A stretch of 60,000 bases of DNA from Hydractinia symbiolongicarpus (GCF_029227915.1 NC_079882.1:3722001-3782000), one strand, 5' to 3'. Positions 14,101 through 29,100 are shown, counted from the first letter of the stretch. Made by a program: numbers and translations. The notes: generated from the letters alone by a model not told the origin.

Positions 14101-17100
14101 AACAATGAAAAAAAAGCGGATTTTTTATTGTTATTTTTATTTTTCTGTCATGTTAGAAATGCAGGAATGAGTAATACACAATAAATAGAACTGAAAAACG
14201 CTGAACACATTCTTTTTTAGAATGCAGTTGACTACTGTAAATGCTTGATTAAGCAACTGGAACACTTATTTAAAATGGGCCCTTGGAGAGGATATTACTT
14301 ATTTGTCTTTATTTTCTCAAATTACCATATTGAAAGTATACAAATTTTGAAATGAAATTCATGCAAATATTCCTTAATAAAACTGTGTTATGTTTGTGTC
14401 TTATAACTCTTGCAAATAAAAATAGGGTCAATTTTCTTTTCTTTAGACTAAGAAATTATTAACTGTTTTAACTTCAACAGCGCATTCTATATTAAAAAAT
14501 CAAAAAAATAAAAATAAAAAGGTGGCAGGTCAAATTGGTTGGAATAGAGGAGGAACTAAAATAAAGGGAACATGTTCTGTTGAAACTTATACGTTTGTTT
14601 GATGGCATCATAAAAAATCCTTTTAACCCCAATATCTTCTAATGTTTCTTAAGAAGCACATGATCCTAAACATTTTCTGATTAGTGTTTCGAGCTACAGC
14701 TAAAACATTTTCCAAAGAAAGTTCTTATAAATGTACGTGTTATTGCTGAAATGACCAAAATATATCTTTGTAACTGTTTGCTTCTCTAATCAAGTGTATT
14801 ACCTTATATGCTAATACTCTAACTGTAATTGTCCGTAAATTTTCTATTTACATTTTTGTGGAAATGCTGTGTTATAAATTAATGCACTGACAATAGAAAA
14901 TTGTTGATATTGGTGTCTATTCTTTTATTTAATTCAAGCTTTTTTAATGAAACTGACAACAAATCCTTCCAGGATGGAAAATAAATTTTAGAAAAAGGTT
15001 CCATGAGTGGTGTGCCAAGAAACATCAGGGAGGGTTTTTTAAGAATTATTTATTTCTGTAACAGATAAATTTTTAGAAGTTATAAAATGCAAGATTATAG
15101 TTCCTTACTGTGTTTGGGAGAGAGGTTGTAATGAACGAACATAATTTTCACCAGTCGCAGTTGGTTGTCTTTTGTTTGCTGCAGTGTCTTCTGTTAATGA
15201 AACTCCTTAAACGAATAAACAAATAGCAACTTTAAGCAATATTACAATCCATCGGATATTTTTTTCATCTAAATTGGGCACACGTTATGAACTTTCTGTA
15301 CCTGGTGCACTTGGGAAATGATGCGGTCCTGTTATTGCAAGAGGAGCATCATGATCTAAAAACAAAAATAGAAATCACGTATCTTTATCTTTTTTTATTA
15401 AAACTTATTCTTTTAAGTCGTAGCACACTTACTTTTCGGAGCCTCTAAAGCCAAGGGGAAAGATGAATTCTGAGTATTGTTTAGTTTATCAGTGTGTGTC
15501 CTTATTATGTGCGAATACTCTGCTAGTATTTTAAACTTTTTTTTCACATCGTCTCTAAAACATAAACATTCATACTCAAAATTACATATTCTGAAATGAG
15601 ACCATCCTCAAATTATTCCAGAGTTTTTGCTCTGAACTGTTAGGTTGTGAATTTTCCGTCAAAACAAAATCACAAATTGACGGACAAACTATTTTGTCAC
15701 GAAACTGTCAAAAACTTTTGTATAAAGCCCAAACGATATACAAATTGTTTACTTTAATCTTATTTTTATATATTTGGTGATTTGGCAGTAGGGCAACGTT
15801 TGATAACATTTGCAGTGGAATTTTGTACAAAAATGACACCATCCAGATGTTTGAACTTTGTGCAAGAAAAATGCTCCCCTCCCCCATCATGACAATGCAA
15901 AAAGCACTTAAATATTAGAAGCACTTCTCAAAAAATTGATGTCAAAGATTTAAAGTTTGAACTCATTCAACAAATGGACCTTAGCACATATGAAAATGAT
16001 TTTGACACATTACCCGAATAGTTTTTTTATTGACAGCTGTGTGTAGATTTTTTTGTCATTAAATTCCCAGTATCACAAATTGACTTTAATATGGATAGAG
16101 ACAAGGTATGTGGTGCAGCAATTAATTTGTCTTGTTAAAAACCATGTGCAGTACTCTGCAAAGTCTTTTTATGATATACACATATCAAACGTCAATATAA
16201 AACTTAGATAAAAACAGTAAACTTACGCTAATTTACTTTGAGCTACGGGAAGTGTATGGTCCGCTAAAAACATATCATGAGTCCTCTTAATTGATCTAAA
16301 CACCAATGTATGCACCGAGTGTTTTGTAATGTCCTAAAATAAAATATAATATAAAATACCTCTTGAAAATAGGGTCTTCACAAAATTTTAAAAACCAAAT
16401 TCCAAGACTTTCATTGACTTCTTATTAAGCCAAATTAAAAAACGGCGAACACTTTAATTTTCAATTGCCAAAACAAAATTAGGAACCAGTCAAATTACGA
16501 GCTGATTCAAGCTGAGTTTTAACAAACTTGTTATTGCCAAGTGACCCTTCCTGAAACCAGACTGGGTTGCACAATAAATCTCTATTTTGTAAAGTTGTAT
16601 AAGAATGACTTTAGAGATTTCCGATATTATTATTAACAGGATTCTCACTCATTGGATTAGGACAAACTCTTGGCGTTTTTCAATCATGCAGAAAACTAAA
16701 ATTTATCAATGTAATTGTTCATAATATGGACCAAGGGTCAAACTAAAAGATGAGCAATATGTTTTATAGATTTTTCTGGAATGTTATCACTACCTGTTGA
16801 ACATTGCTCTTTAACTTTGAAATAATATTTTTAACTTCACTATTATATTATGTTGGGTTTATAGTTCAAGTTAATCTTCTGATGAGCTAGATTTGTTTGT
16901 GAAACAAGAAGCAATTGCAGGTAAATATTGGTTTAGTTCTGTTGGATCTTTCTTAATGCATTTGTGATCCTGTCTTGAAGTCAGGGAATCGTATTCCACG
17001 CTACTCTTGATTGTTTCAATGATAGTGATTTACGTAGAAAAGACCAGTTACTTGATTTGATAGTATTTTTAAGATTGATATTTCTTGTTTATAGATGAAA

Positions 17101-20100
17101 TATTGTAAACTAGTAACTTTCAGATAACTTTTATGGCTCTGCATAACAATAATTTTAGGATCACTTATCAAAGGTGCAGAAGGACGAGTTAATTTCACCC
17201 TTTTCAGTAGTGCATGAGTGTTAATACGACTTTTAATCAAGGTACGAAATCATGCGTCATAAAGGATATTGAACAGAAGTCTGTAAAAATCACAAATGTA
17301 TTGTTTCTAATCTAATTCCTTTTCCTGGCAAGTCTACTTGTATCCAAGCTCATATCTTTCTTTCCTAATGTTGAAGATATTGGGTATTGAGTATTGTGAT
17401 CATTAATTTCATCTGTAAACAATGCATTCTGGCACTCCAGAGAATTTTGACTAATACTAAAGATATGGTCAATAAGTGTTGTTTTTCTATTGGTGGCCTT
17501 AGTAACATGCTATTTCACAGAATAAGTATATATGTAGTAAATCTTTGTACCCGCAAATAAATTCTTTGCTTAGAAGGTCAATGTTTAAGCCACCTGTAAG
17601 TTTTACCATACCATCTCATTTCATAAATATTTTACATTAATAGTTAGTCAAACTTCTCTAACATCCTAGGTTCTCATGTAATAAGGAATTGAGTTCGTAA
17701 ACAACACTAAACAAAAGAGGATTATGGGACATTTAATCGTTCTGATGCCACGGTTAATTTCGGACAGAGTTAATTTGTGAGGTGAAATCAGCTTACACTG
17801 AATGCTGAGAACATAAGAGCCAATGAATATGGAAGATTTAATTTCTAGCTCTAGCTCTGCAATTTCTGATGTGGAATACAGTAGTGATTTTAGTGAAACA
17901 AGTAAAGAATATTCAACTTTATTGAATGAAAGTCGAATGACAACGAATGTATTATGACAAAGAAATATTTTGAAATTCTATGTTTAAATCATAGTTTCAG
18001 AGACAGCAATCATATGATACTGACGTTATCAGAAAACTCTCCATGCAAATAAGTAATTTTCTTTTGAAAAATGTTTTTTGTAAATATTTTAAAAAAACTT
18101 CTCTCAAAAGTCAAAACAAGTGAACACACTTTTAATACATACATAATTTTCACTTAATGTTAGAAGTTTGAACTGAATATCTATTTACTTAACTAATTAA
18201 AAGGAGAGTAATAATAAAGCAAAAACAAAAAACGAAGAAACCCTCTTTCGTTGTAGGCATGAATGACCTGCAAGAGTTTAAAATTTACATTTACCATTTG
18301 CTTTGTAATTTTTGTAGCGTGTACAAAACCTCGTGTTTATAAAATCTTAATTCAGAAAGCCCTGCAATGTGTTAAACTTTTATATATTCATTATGACATC
18401 ACAGCAGTTGCTCATGCTGTCAGCGTGGTGTAAAAAGTTGGGTCATCGACACACTTCATTTAAAGATGATTGGAGCCACTGGATAATCTGTTGCATGAAT
18501 TTGACAGGGTATACAGGGTATCTTTTTCACCCTTAGTAGGTTGTTTATTTATCTGCTAAAAAAACTAATTTTAGTATTGCACTTAGCTTACAGACTTGCA
18601 CTCAGTCTGAACGATCCCTACCAGTAGAAAATCAAAGCATACTACGAGTGGCAAAATATATCATGGCAATGTCGAAATACATGAACAATGGGTTCCCAGA
18701 TCATTTTGTGCAATCGCATGGGCATACCCCACACATGGGCAGGTTTATTTATGCGTGCAATTAATCACACATGCAAATCTTTGTTTTCTTTGTGTCTGTG
18801 ATAGCTTTTTGGAATTATCCACTTTACAAAAAAAGCAAAACATTTTTTATGTACGTAGAAAACGGTGTAGTTAAAAATGCATATTTTTATAAATTTGCTA
18901 CTTCTTTTAATTTAAAGAAATCTAACATTGGCTGCGACTCAGGCCAATAAAATTGAAAAAGCAGCCAAAAAGATATAGCCAGTGACTCCTAAATTATCTT
19001 TGATGTTAATGATATTTGCAAAGGATGGTGACTGTTGTATTCAGTTGGTTTATTGCTTCCTTTTTCATACACTACTTTGAAATTGGAACAGTGCTGTTCC
19101 ACTCGTACTGGTCCTTTAAGGGTGGGATTGTTGTACCATCGCAGTAGTGGCATGATACTAAATAAAATAGCCAAACTTTATCCTATAATAACTGCATATA
19201 TATCTTTTTTCCACTGGTGTCAAGGTTTGGCTGGTGTAGTTAACTGTGTGCCATTGTTTTGTGTCTTCATCCTGCTAATGCAATGTTGCTGCGATTCCTT
19301 CTGGACCCCGGTCTACAACAAGTTTGGTCTTATGCCTTTGATCTCAGTATGTCATTAAGTTGTCACTCACAAGAGCATCTTTCAGTGTTTGAATGGCTTC
19401 CTCACACTGTGAAAAACAATTGAACTTTGCATCTTTCTTTATTAGTTTCCTTAAGGGAGCTGTAACGTCACTGTATGTTACATAGTCATTACAAATAAAC
19501 ATGGCATTATACTTACACATTTGCAAAAAACTTTTCACTTCCGAGATACTGGAAGGTGATGGTAGTTCAACAAAAGCTTTGACTGTCAATGGATCAGGTG
19601 TCATTCCTGACTGATTAAACCTGTAACCAAACAACAATACTCTCCTTTTGCTCCATTCACACTTGTCCTTGCTAAGAGTGACTCCCATTTTCACCAGACG
19701 GTCAAATATGTCCTTCAGATGTTTGTCATGGTCCTCCTGGTTTCTTCCATATGCAAGCAGGTCATCCTCAATCTGTAGTACTCTGTTCTACCCAACAATA
19801 TTCTTGCAAAATCTTTCATGAAATTCCTGGCTGGCTGGGCCGGCTCCTATGATCAAGCGTTTAAAACGATGTATTCCAGCTAGTGTGTAGAAATTGGTTA
19901 ATGGTCAAGAGGATTTACCCAACAGGATCTGATAAAACGCATTCTTCAGATCAAGTCAAGCGCTATGAAGCTTGTGGCATAGCATATGGACTGTTGGCAC
20001 AGCAATGTTCACATATGTCAAGTCAATGTTCACCCAAATTTTCTCCATGCCTTTTTTTTTTTAGTTACACTATATTGGAAATCCAATCCAAATTCTCTGC

Positions 20101-23100
20101 TGGACCCAGTTGTTTTTCAATGATATCATTATCTCTCAGCTCTTGTATATGTGCCATTAACCCTTTTCTTTAGGCTAATAGTACCAGTCTTTCTCTCTGA
20201 ATCACTGGCTTGATGGTTAAAACCCATTTCTTTATTTCGAAATTTCCCCAATCCCTTCAAATAATGCAGGATGTGAATTAATAATATCTTGTACACTTTT
20301 GGGGTTTTCCTCCTGGACTTGTGAAATTACTTCCCCATTTGGATTGATCTTAAGTATCCCCAAGGCTTTTGCATCCTCTGAACCTAACAAAGACTTGACC
20401 ATCTACTACGTATGCCCAAGCCTTGTGTGTCTGTCCACATCTAGCTGCAATGTCAATTTTGGCTCTTCTAAGGAAATCAAGATGTGTAGCCATCACATAT
20501 CGTCTTTGCTTAACCTTGGTCTTTAGTCTTGTAGCATGTCAAAAATTATAGTATACCTATTCAGGTATAAGGATTCTTTTGCATATTGAATCAACTTGAT
20601 TGCAGTATAATTTTAACGGTTATAATCTCCTCATCTTGATCACTACCTGTTGTTCAATTTCCTCAACATATGCATTTTGGTTGATTTGAATGGTAAAATC
20701 ACTGTGCTGGTTCAAGCTTAATCCAAGATAACGAAATACAGTTGAACATTCAGATCCAACAAGAAACACTCTCCGTAAAGGTTCTATAACATTTTTGATG
20801 AAATCCTCATTCCCGCCCCAACAAAAATCATCAACATGTGTGGCCATTACTCCTGATAATTGTTGACCATGATGCCAGTAAAATATTGCAGGATCACTCT
20901 TGCTCACCGAGACATTAAGATTTATGAGCTCTTCTTTTACACGCAAATACCAATAGCGAGAAGCATCCACCAAACCATAGATGCATTTCTTAAGCTTCCA
21001 CAAAGAATTTCCATTATCAGCTTCTTTTGGAGGTTTTAGGTAAACAGTTCTTTCAATTTCCTTTCCTTGTAAAAATGCAGATTTGATATCAATAGAACTG
21101 CACCTCCAATTATTGTAAGCAATCAGGGTGAGTATCAAACGCAAGCTTTTCTTCGAGCAAGTTGGGGAGTCTTTTAAAATGTCATTATCTATCTCCTTGA
21201 AGCCCCGTGTAACTAATCTGGCTTTCATTTTTTTCTTCCCATTCAGTATTTTCTCAGTCACGACCCATCACACAGACAATGCCTTTTGTCCATGGTTTTC
21301 AACATTTTCATAAACCTTGTTCTTTTTCCATTTTTCCAATTCGTCAATTTTAGCATTCAAGACGTCTGAATCTGCAAATTTTACTTGCGAAAGAAGTACC
21401 TCTTCTGTGTTTATTGGCTGCCAACTTTCAATTTCCTCCCAATTAACACATGACAATGAATTACTATCTACATCTCGTATATTCAAATAGGATTTATATT
21501 TTCCAGTTGCTTTACCACCTTTTGATATAATTTCCACATCTTTAACTGTATCACAGTCCTTGAACTTACACTTTACAAATGACTTAGCTTTGGGTTTAAC
21601 AGAACCATCAAACCACTTTTGGTCTTGTTGACTTATGCTACTGGTTAGATTATTTATATCATTAATTTAATCTGATGCAACTTGTCTCTCCTTTCTAATG
21701 GCATCCCTTCTTTCTGGTTCATCACTTTGGAAGTTCTGCAAATCAATATCAGAATTTTCTTGTCTCTCCTTTCTAATGGCATCCCTTCTTTCTGGTTCAT
21801 CACTTTGGAAGTTCTGCAAATCAATATTTTCAGCACTGTCATCACTATCTCCATCACCTACTACTTCTTCATTCGCAGGATTATCGGTGTCGGTTAAAGA
21901 TGTTATTGGTTTATTTCTGCAACTTTCTATGGGAGTAGCATCAATCAGAGAAAAGCCTGTGTCTCTTTGGATACGACAAGGGTGCACACGGACATACGAA
22001 CTGCCATGTTTTTTTAAAACCTGTTTGCCATCCTGTCCTATGACACTACCTGGTCTTTCCAAGCATTGCTTGTTTTTCTTTTGTCCCCAAAGAATTTGTC
22101 CCCAGTTTCAAATCTATCATCACCTGACGTTCTCGTTTGATGCCTTAATTCTCTTCTAACCTTTTCCGCTGATTCACTTTGTATGAATGCCTTCCGTGCA
22201 GCGTTCATAGCATTTAGATTTGTTGCAACAATCTCACTGGAAGTCTTTCCTTCTAAAGCTGGTAACTTCGCATTATCGCAGTTCGGAAGATTTGGGTTGA
22301 ATCCAAAAACAAGTTGGTTCGGACTGTAGCCATTGACATTTTTCAGGGAATTTTTGGCGCTCACTGACCAGGCTACTGCCATGTCCAAATCGACTGTAAC
22401 TTTATCCTCCATCATCTTGCTAACATTATAACCAAGAATAGCATTATGCCTTTCCACCAAACCATTGCTCCAAGGGCTTTCTGCAGCTGTTGTGCATATT
22501 CTGATGTTGGCATCTTCACACATCGATACAAAATCCTCATTTGCAAATTCTCCGCCGTTATCATTAAGAAATTTTTCAGCAGAACCAAATATGGAAATCC
22601 ATATTTGAAAAATTCGTTTAATTATTTCTTCTTTCCTTTTTGTTTTGATGACGCACGAAGTACTGTAGCGAGTAAAATGGTCAACTAAATGCAAGAACCA
22701 AACCTTCGGCGAATCTGACCATTCTTTCAGATCTAATGCTACTGTTTCATTGAATCGTCTTGCCATTGGAAAACCTACAATCGGGGTTGGCTTTGGCTTT
22801 TTGAATTTCAAACAAATTTGGCAGGAATGCTCAAGCTCATCAAGATGATTAAAGATCTCAACATCATTAATACTTGCATCTATCAGCAACTGTTTTAGTC
22901 TTGAACTATTAGGATGACTGAACTGTCAATGAAGTTTGACTGCAGCAGCCTTCTTTTGCAGTGGTGTTTTCTGTTGTAAAAAATTACATATAGCAAGTGC
23001 TTCTTCTTTAATGTCTCCTTCTTTGAACTTTCCAACTCTTCCTATTGGAATACAGTAATGACCACAGGAACTGAAAGAAACTGGTATATCTGTGTTGAAG

Positions 23101-26100
23101 ATAATTATTTTATCGTTGGCAAAGTCTATTCTAGTGTTTGCCTTTTTCATAGCTTCCTTGCTTAGCAATAAGGGTAATGGTATTTGCACCACATCTGTGG
23201 ATAACATCACGCTTCGTCCAGCAATTATTGTAGGTAAGGTGACATTTTTAACAGATGTCACATGTTTACCACTTCAAACTTGAATATTGTTGCACTTTTT
23301 CTTTCAATCACAGACTTTAACTCTCCATCATTCAATGTGTTCAGATAACATTGCAACCAATCTTCACCACAAACTGTTTTGGTACATCCAGAGTCAAGTA
23401 TTGCCATGCTTAAAGTTTCTCCAACAAGATTTGTCATGCATTCTTTAATAAGGGTTACCTGAACTTCATCAGGTGCTTGTTTTGTTTTGTTTTCCTGTCC
23501 CTGACGTGTATCTGAGCATGACTTTGCCCAGTGAAAAACTGATCCACAGATAGAACATCTACTAGGCTCACCATTTCTATCTAATGGGTTCAATCTTCTA
23601 TTCCCATCTGCAAATTTTCGGGTATATGTTCTTCTGTTGTCTCTAGATCGACTTTGAGTTTTATTTTGTCTGTACGTAGCTCCATAGTAAATGTCTTCAG
23701 TCTTCTCGATTTTGATATCATCACTACCTTGACCAGTCATAAAATTTGAAGGATCACTAAAAATCTTTTTTAGCTGCTCTTTGGCTTTGGTGTATTTTAG
23801 TTCTGTTAAAGTTGCTCTAATAAGCTGCTTATGACTTTCCGAAATATTTGAACTGTTAATAAAACGATAAGCTAAAACTCCTTCAGGTAATTCCATATCG
23901 TAATTTTTGAGCTTGTTGTATAGTCTTTCAAACTCAATAATATAATCATTCATTGTCATTGATGAAGGTATACAAAATTTTTCAAACTTTTCATATGCTT
24001 CATAAGCTGAATGGTGCGAGTCCTTAAGATACAAGGAGTCTAACTTCTTTACGAGTTCCTTAACACAATCATCAGAACTTAATACTTCAAGTTCCATCTC
24101 TAAAATTGCTTCTCGTGCTTGACCAGTCAAAGCCAAAAAATTAGCAGGTGCCTGCTTCTTCTTCTTCAACAAAGTAAATAATTGCCATATCTGTACTTCT
24201 TTTTTCCAGTTCTCATAACACATATTAGTGTTATCACCAAGTGTCGGTGGGGCTTTGTAGTGTGCCATCTTTAAAAGGTTAGTACACCCTCTGCTACCAG
24301 TGTTAAAAGGCGAAATATGTGACTAACCTGATAATCGTTGTAGCTCTGACTTGGGTTTAACACAACAATCATTAAACACAACAGCAACACAACAGCAACG
24401 CAACGTTGTACCAATGTATCAGATCTGCACCAAACAGAACAAAAACCCCATTTAACACTTAGTTATACTGTCTAAACACGAACAGTAGGTTAACACCTGT
24501 CACTTGACATACATCGTAAATCCTACCAGTAACTTCATCCTCTTTGGCTGCACTGGAATCTTCATCATCTGTTACTGTCCAGACTTCACCACCTGGACAA
24601 ACATGGTGTGTGCAAAGTGGTTCCTTTTTTTTTGCAAAAATTACAATTTTTCTCTTTTGCAGGGCACTGTCCATTTTTATGAGCTTTTTTGACTCATATC
24701 CACAAAAATCACACAATTTTTTTCATGATCTGGAGAATGGTGTTGGTTTTGTCTACCCTATCTTTCTGAATGATACGGTTGATGCGGTCTATATAGTTAG
24801 TATATATCTTTTTGTCAATGCAGTGATCAATCAAGATGTTCCTAATGTAATGACAGTGGATATGGTACAGAAAGCTATACCAATCAATGCGATTCCATGG
24901 CAAAATTGAAGTACTGTATACAGTACAGTCCAGATGTAAGCGTACGCGTATGCTCAACTTGCAAAAATAATTGCTTTCATTAAAAAAAACAATAGGATAG
25001 CGAGTTCCTTTCAAATTGCGCGAAAATAATTGCTTCGTGTTAAAAACAAAAGCATAGCAAGAAACATTGTTTAAAAACAATACTCTGCGCGAGAAAAAAT
25101 TAAACGCGAAGGCCATTGAATTTTTTTTTTTTAACAAAACGAAACTAATTATAGTAACGCGATTTTAATCTGATATATTTAAAAAACACAAGCTCTTTTA
25201 AAAAACAAGAAATGCAATGATCTAAATATTTAGAAAAAAAACTTTTAGTAATATTTCTTTATCGTCGAAATATATTTTTTAACATGCGAAACTTTTAAAA
25301 GTTCTTTTTATAAAAAGCAACGTTTAGCAACGCAAACGGAAAAAACCCTACGTTCGGAACTTTTCCCTTCGCGATAAGATTTCGAAAACAAATTAAATTT
25401 TAATACCGAAGAAAGAAAAAATCTAAAAATATAACTTTTGACGTTTTATAGTATCACCTACATTTTATTGTTAAAAACATTGTCTTTGTTTTTTTTCAGC
25501 GCAACAGCTCTATCTCTTAAAAGATTTAAACAATGCATCTCGCTGTCTATTTAGTTTTCGCGCAAATCTTTTATTTTATAAAACTATCAAACAATGGATC
25601 GCCATGTCACATTGATAGAGTTGATAACATTTTAAATACTTAAAACACTATCTAACGAAGCTTTCCTATCGCCGTTCTTCGTTCTTTAACTTTCTAAAAA
25701 ATCATTTCTATCGCCGCTCTTCGTTATTAAACTTTTAAAATGTGATATAACGAATCTTTTCTATCGCCGTTTTTCGTTTTTAACTTTTAAAATGCGATCT
25801 AAAAAAAACATTTTTATCGCCGTTTGTCGTTTTTATACTTTTAAAATGCGATCTAAAAAAAACATTTTTATCGCTGTTTGTCGTTTTTATACTTTAAAAA
25901 TGCAATCTAAAAAAACATTTCTATCGCCGTTTTTCGTTTTTAAACTTTTAAAATGCGATCTAAAAAAACATTTCTATCGCCGTTTTTAGTTTTTAAACTT
26001 TTAAAATGCGATCTAAAAAAAGATTTCTATCGCCGTTTGTCGTTTTTATACTTTTAAAATGCGATCTAAAAAAAACATTTCTATCGCCGTTTTTAGTTTT

Positions 26101-29100
26101 TAAACTTTTATAATGCGATCTAAAAAACATTTCTATCGCCGTTTTTAGTTTTTAAACTTTTAGAATGCGATCTAAAAAAACATTTCTATCGCCGTTTTTC
26201 GTTTTTAAAATTTTAAAATGCGATCTAAAAAAACATTTCTATCGCCGTTTTCCGTTTTTTAAACTTTTATAATGCGATCTAAAAAAACATTTCTATTAAA
26301 ATTAAAGTTTCAATCTTTGTTAAAATATAATAATTTCTATCTCTTAAAAGCTTTATTTAACCCGCGCAACCAACAATGTCTTCTCGCTAGTTTATTTAGT
26401 TTCCACGCAAAACATTAAACAATGGCTCTTCGTGTCACATTGATAGAGTTGATAACATTTGCAATTATGCTATTGGGAATAGTTATGTTAACACTATTTA
26501 ACAATAGTTACGCGCAGTTATAATAAGCTATTTTTTCTTCGATAATCTTTTGTTTATTACGCGCAAGTTAATGACTTATAAGACTCGCAAGATAATTAAT
26601 AAGAACAAAAGACAAACAACTACAGCCTCCGAGAAAAAGGTGTGAAACTTGAGCGTACGCGTACGCTTACATCTGGACTGTACTGTAATGCACAAGCAAG
26701 AACTTCCTGCACATAAAGTATTATAACCGTATAAGCATGTTTTCGGAGAACTCACTATTGCACAGCAGTAGGTGATGAGGAGAGACCTGATTGTCATTCC
26801 GAAAACACTGATATCGGATGTGGTAGCCATAGCACACTAGGGACACCAAGGAGAAACTAAAATGAAGAAGTATCTTCCTTTAAGTGTATGGTTCCCAGGC
26901 ATGGACAAAATCATTGAAGATTAGGTGAAATCCTGCCTTCCATGTCTGAATGCAACACCAAGTCGTTGATATGAGCCTCTGAAACCATCACAAATGCTGG
27001 ATGGACCTTGGAAAAAGATGCCTGTGGGCCTTGAAGGTCCAGTACTTCTTTTTTCTTGTCATTGATGAATACTCCCGCTTTCCAGAAATGGAAATATTCA
27101 AATCTACTGGAACCTAATCTACTGAACCGTCTTGCTAAAACTTGAACAAATACTGTGCACTCATAGCATACCTGAAAGTATCAAGTCAGATAATGGACCT
27201 CCTTTTAATAGACGCAACATAAGGCAGTATGCAACCAACAGATTTGTCCATAAAAAGATTACACTGGAACAACCCAGCTCAAATGGGTTAGCTTAGAAAT
27301 TCATGAGGATGCTCCTGAAAGTTGCTCACACTGCAAAAGTGTGAACAACTTAAACCGTACTAAGTTACCCACATGAATGGATCTAAGGGTACTGCCACTC
27401 GACCCAGCAAGTTTATCACCAGGGATGCAGCAAAATTTAAATACGTAAAACCCCGACCATCTTATCTAAGACCTCCAACTTCTTACACAAAAAGAGAAGT
27501 AGGGTGATTTAGAAGATGACTGTCTAGTACATAGAAAACCTAGAGCAGCAGATCAGAACCCAGAATCAACAGAGTCAAGTGATGACAGTGATCCACAGTG
27601 CCATAATAGGAGACGGATGGTGATGAGGATAACACAAACGAAGAACAACCAACCGCAAATCCAAGATATCCACAACGACTACATAGACTCTCAAATAAAT
27701 TCAAGGACTTTTCTATATAAAGAAAGGAAGAAGTGTTATGACTGGACTGAGCAAGACAAGACGCTTGTATTTTAGTCGTATTGTAGTGATGTATAACACA
27801 GATGTGTATTGTAACAAACTATGAAGACATTTATTTTAACTGGCATTCTCTTGTGATACAAGCCCCACAGCTACTTAGACCCAAGCAAATAGGCTACAGC
27901 GCTCCAAAATAGTGTTTTAGAGAGAGTAAGGAAATCGTTATAGAGAGAAAAAAAATAAAGCACCTAAGTGAAGTAAAGTCAGAAGTGTCGAGTTTGTTCA
28001 GATTAAATTTTAAATGTGTGTTTATGTCATATGTTAAAGGAATAAGAAGAATATTTATATGTTCTGTTCAGAAGCATATTTTGATTTGGAGAAATAAGTT
28101 AAAAAAAAATTTAAAACAAAATAAGTTAAAGATAAAAACAACAACTTTGATATATAGCAAAGATTATCCATTCATAATCCATCCTTAGCATTGTAATGTT
28201 AAATGTGGTTATTATTAGCCGAGCATTAACTTTCTGTAATTAAAATTAAATTTAATATTGTTTGTCCCACAAGTAGTTACAAAGTGTAATTGAAGAAAGT
28301 GTAATTGAGAACTTTGATGGCATTGCTCTTTGTATGTCCTCCACACCAAAGCAATAGACCCTGTGCGGTGTACAGAGGGTAAAGGGATTTCGTTCTTGCT
28401 TTTGCTTATTAAAAATTGGATTTTTAAAATCGCACATGCACCACACGCATAGAATTATTGAGGAGTGCGATTCATTGCACGCTTACCTAAATCTTACGAA
28501 ATGGGCTGGGTTCAAAACTTAAATGCTACAGTGACGATCGTGAGTAACTATACACGAGTATTAAACTATGGGTACAAGTAATTTCTTCTGTGGGTATTCC
28601 ACGAGTACGCGACGAGTATATGCGTACGAGTACATCAAAAATACTTGCACATCTTTGATACTGTACTCACACCGTACTCACTAGCATGCACAAAAGGAAA
28701 ACGGTAAAATTAAATAATAAACTTTCGCGATATTTTTTAAAAATGTGTTTCGGTGTTTATGCTATTATTATTATTTTTTTTATTAATTAGGATGGTGTTG
28801 GGTTTCACACAATCTCATTGTGATATTTTAAAACAAAGAACAATGTTTTGCATAAGTTTGGGGAAACTCCGTTTCAAGATAGAGTAGTTGAGATATAGAG
28901 ATTCCACTGTATGTTCAAACCTAATAAGAACAATTTTGTCCTGAATTCTGTAAAAATAAAAACACATTTACGCTATGTTAAAACTTAGATGTTCTTAAAA
29001 AAAGCTGAATTATTTTTTAAATCCTATAAGTTCAAAAAGCATCCACTAAGAATCTGGGGGGTGGGTGTGTGTTTTTACTTGCCTTGCGTGTCTGGGTGTT

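Larger units (their letters stand above)
20620..24495 (-). mobile_element. Ty1/copia retrotransposon, 5' LTR to RT, 3'-truncated and inactivated
   Basis: Going down the minus strand the order is a putative 5' LTR (24495-24301), a tRNA primer site, gag with a zinc knuckle, protease, integrase and a copia-type RT. This gag-PR-IN-RT order is diagnostic of Ty1/copia. The RT frame stops at 20620, and neither RNase H nor a 3' LTR follows. The coding region has at least two frameshifts (near 23265 and 22050) and in-frame stops, including TGA at 22926-22928 and 21268-21270. It is inserted in a gypsy copy of the same orientation. Confidence 0.85.

Noticed and set aside
17823-17957. Short plus-strand frame beginning [16 protein letters not shown]
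   Set aside because: Only about 44 codons, next to LINE debris, with no splice sites that extend it convincingly.
21698-22159. 153-codon plus-strand frame
   Set aside because: Antisense shadow of the copia integrase/linker, including its 78-bp duplication.
25666-26300. CRISPR-like array
   Set aside because: Whole units repeat tandemly without unique spacers; this is eukaryotic satellite DNA within a TIR element.
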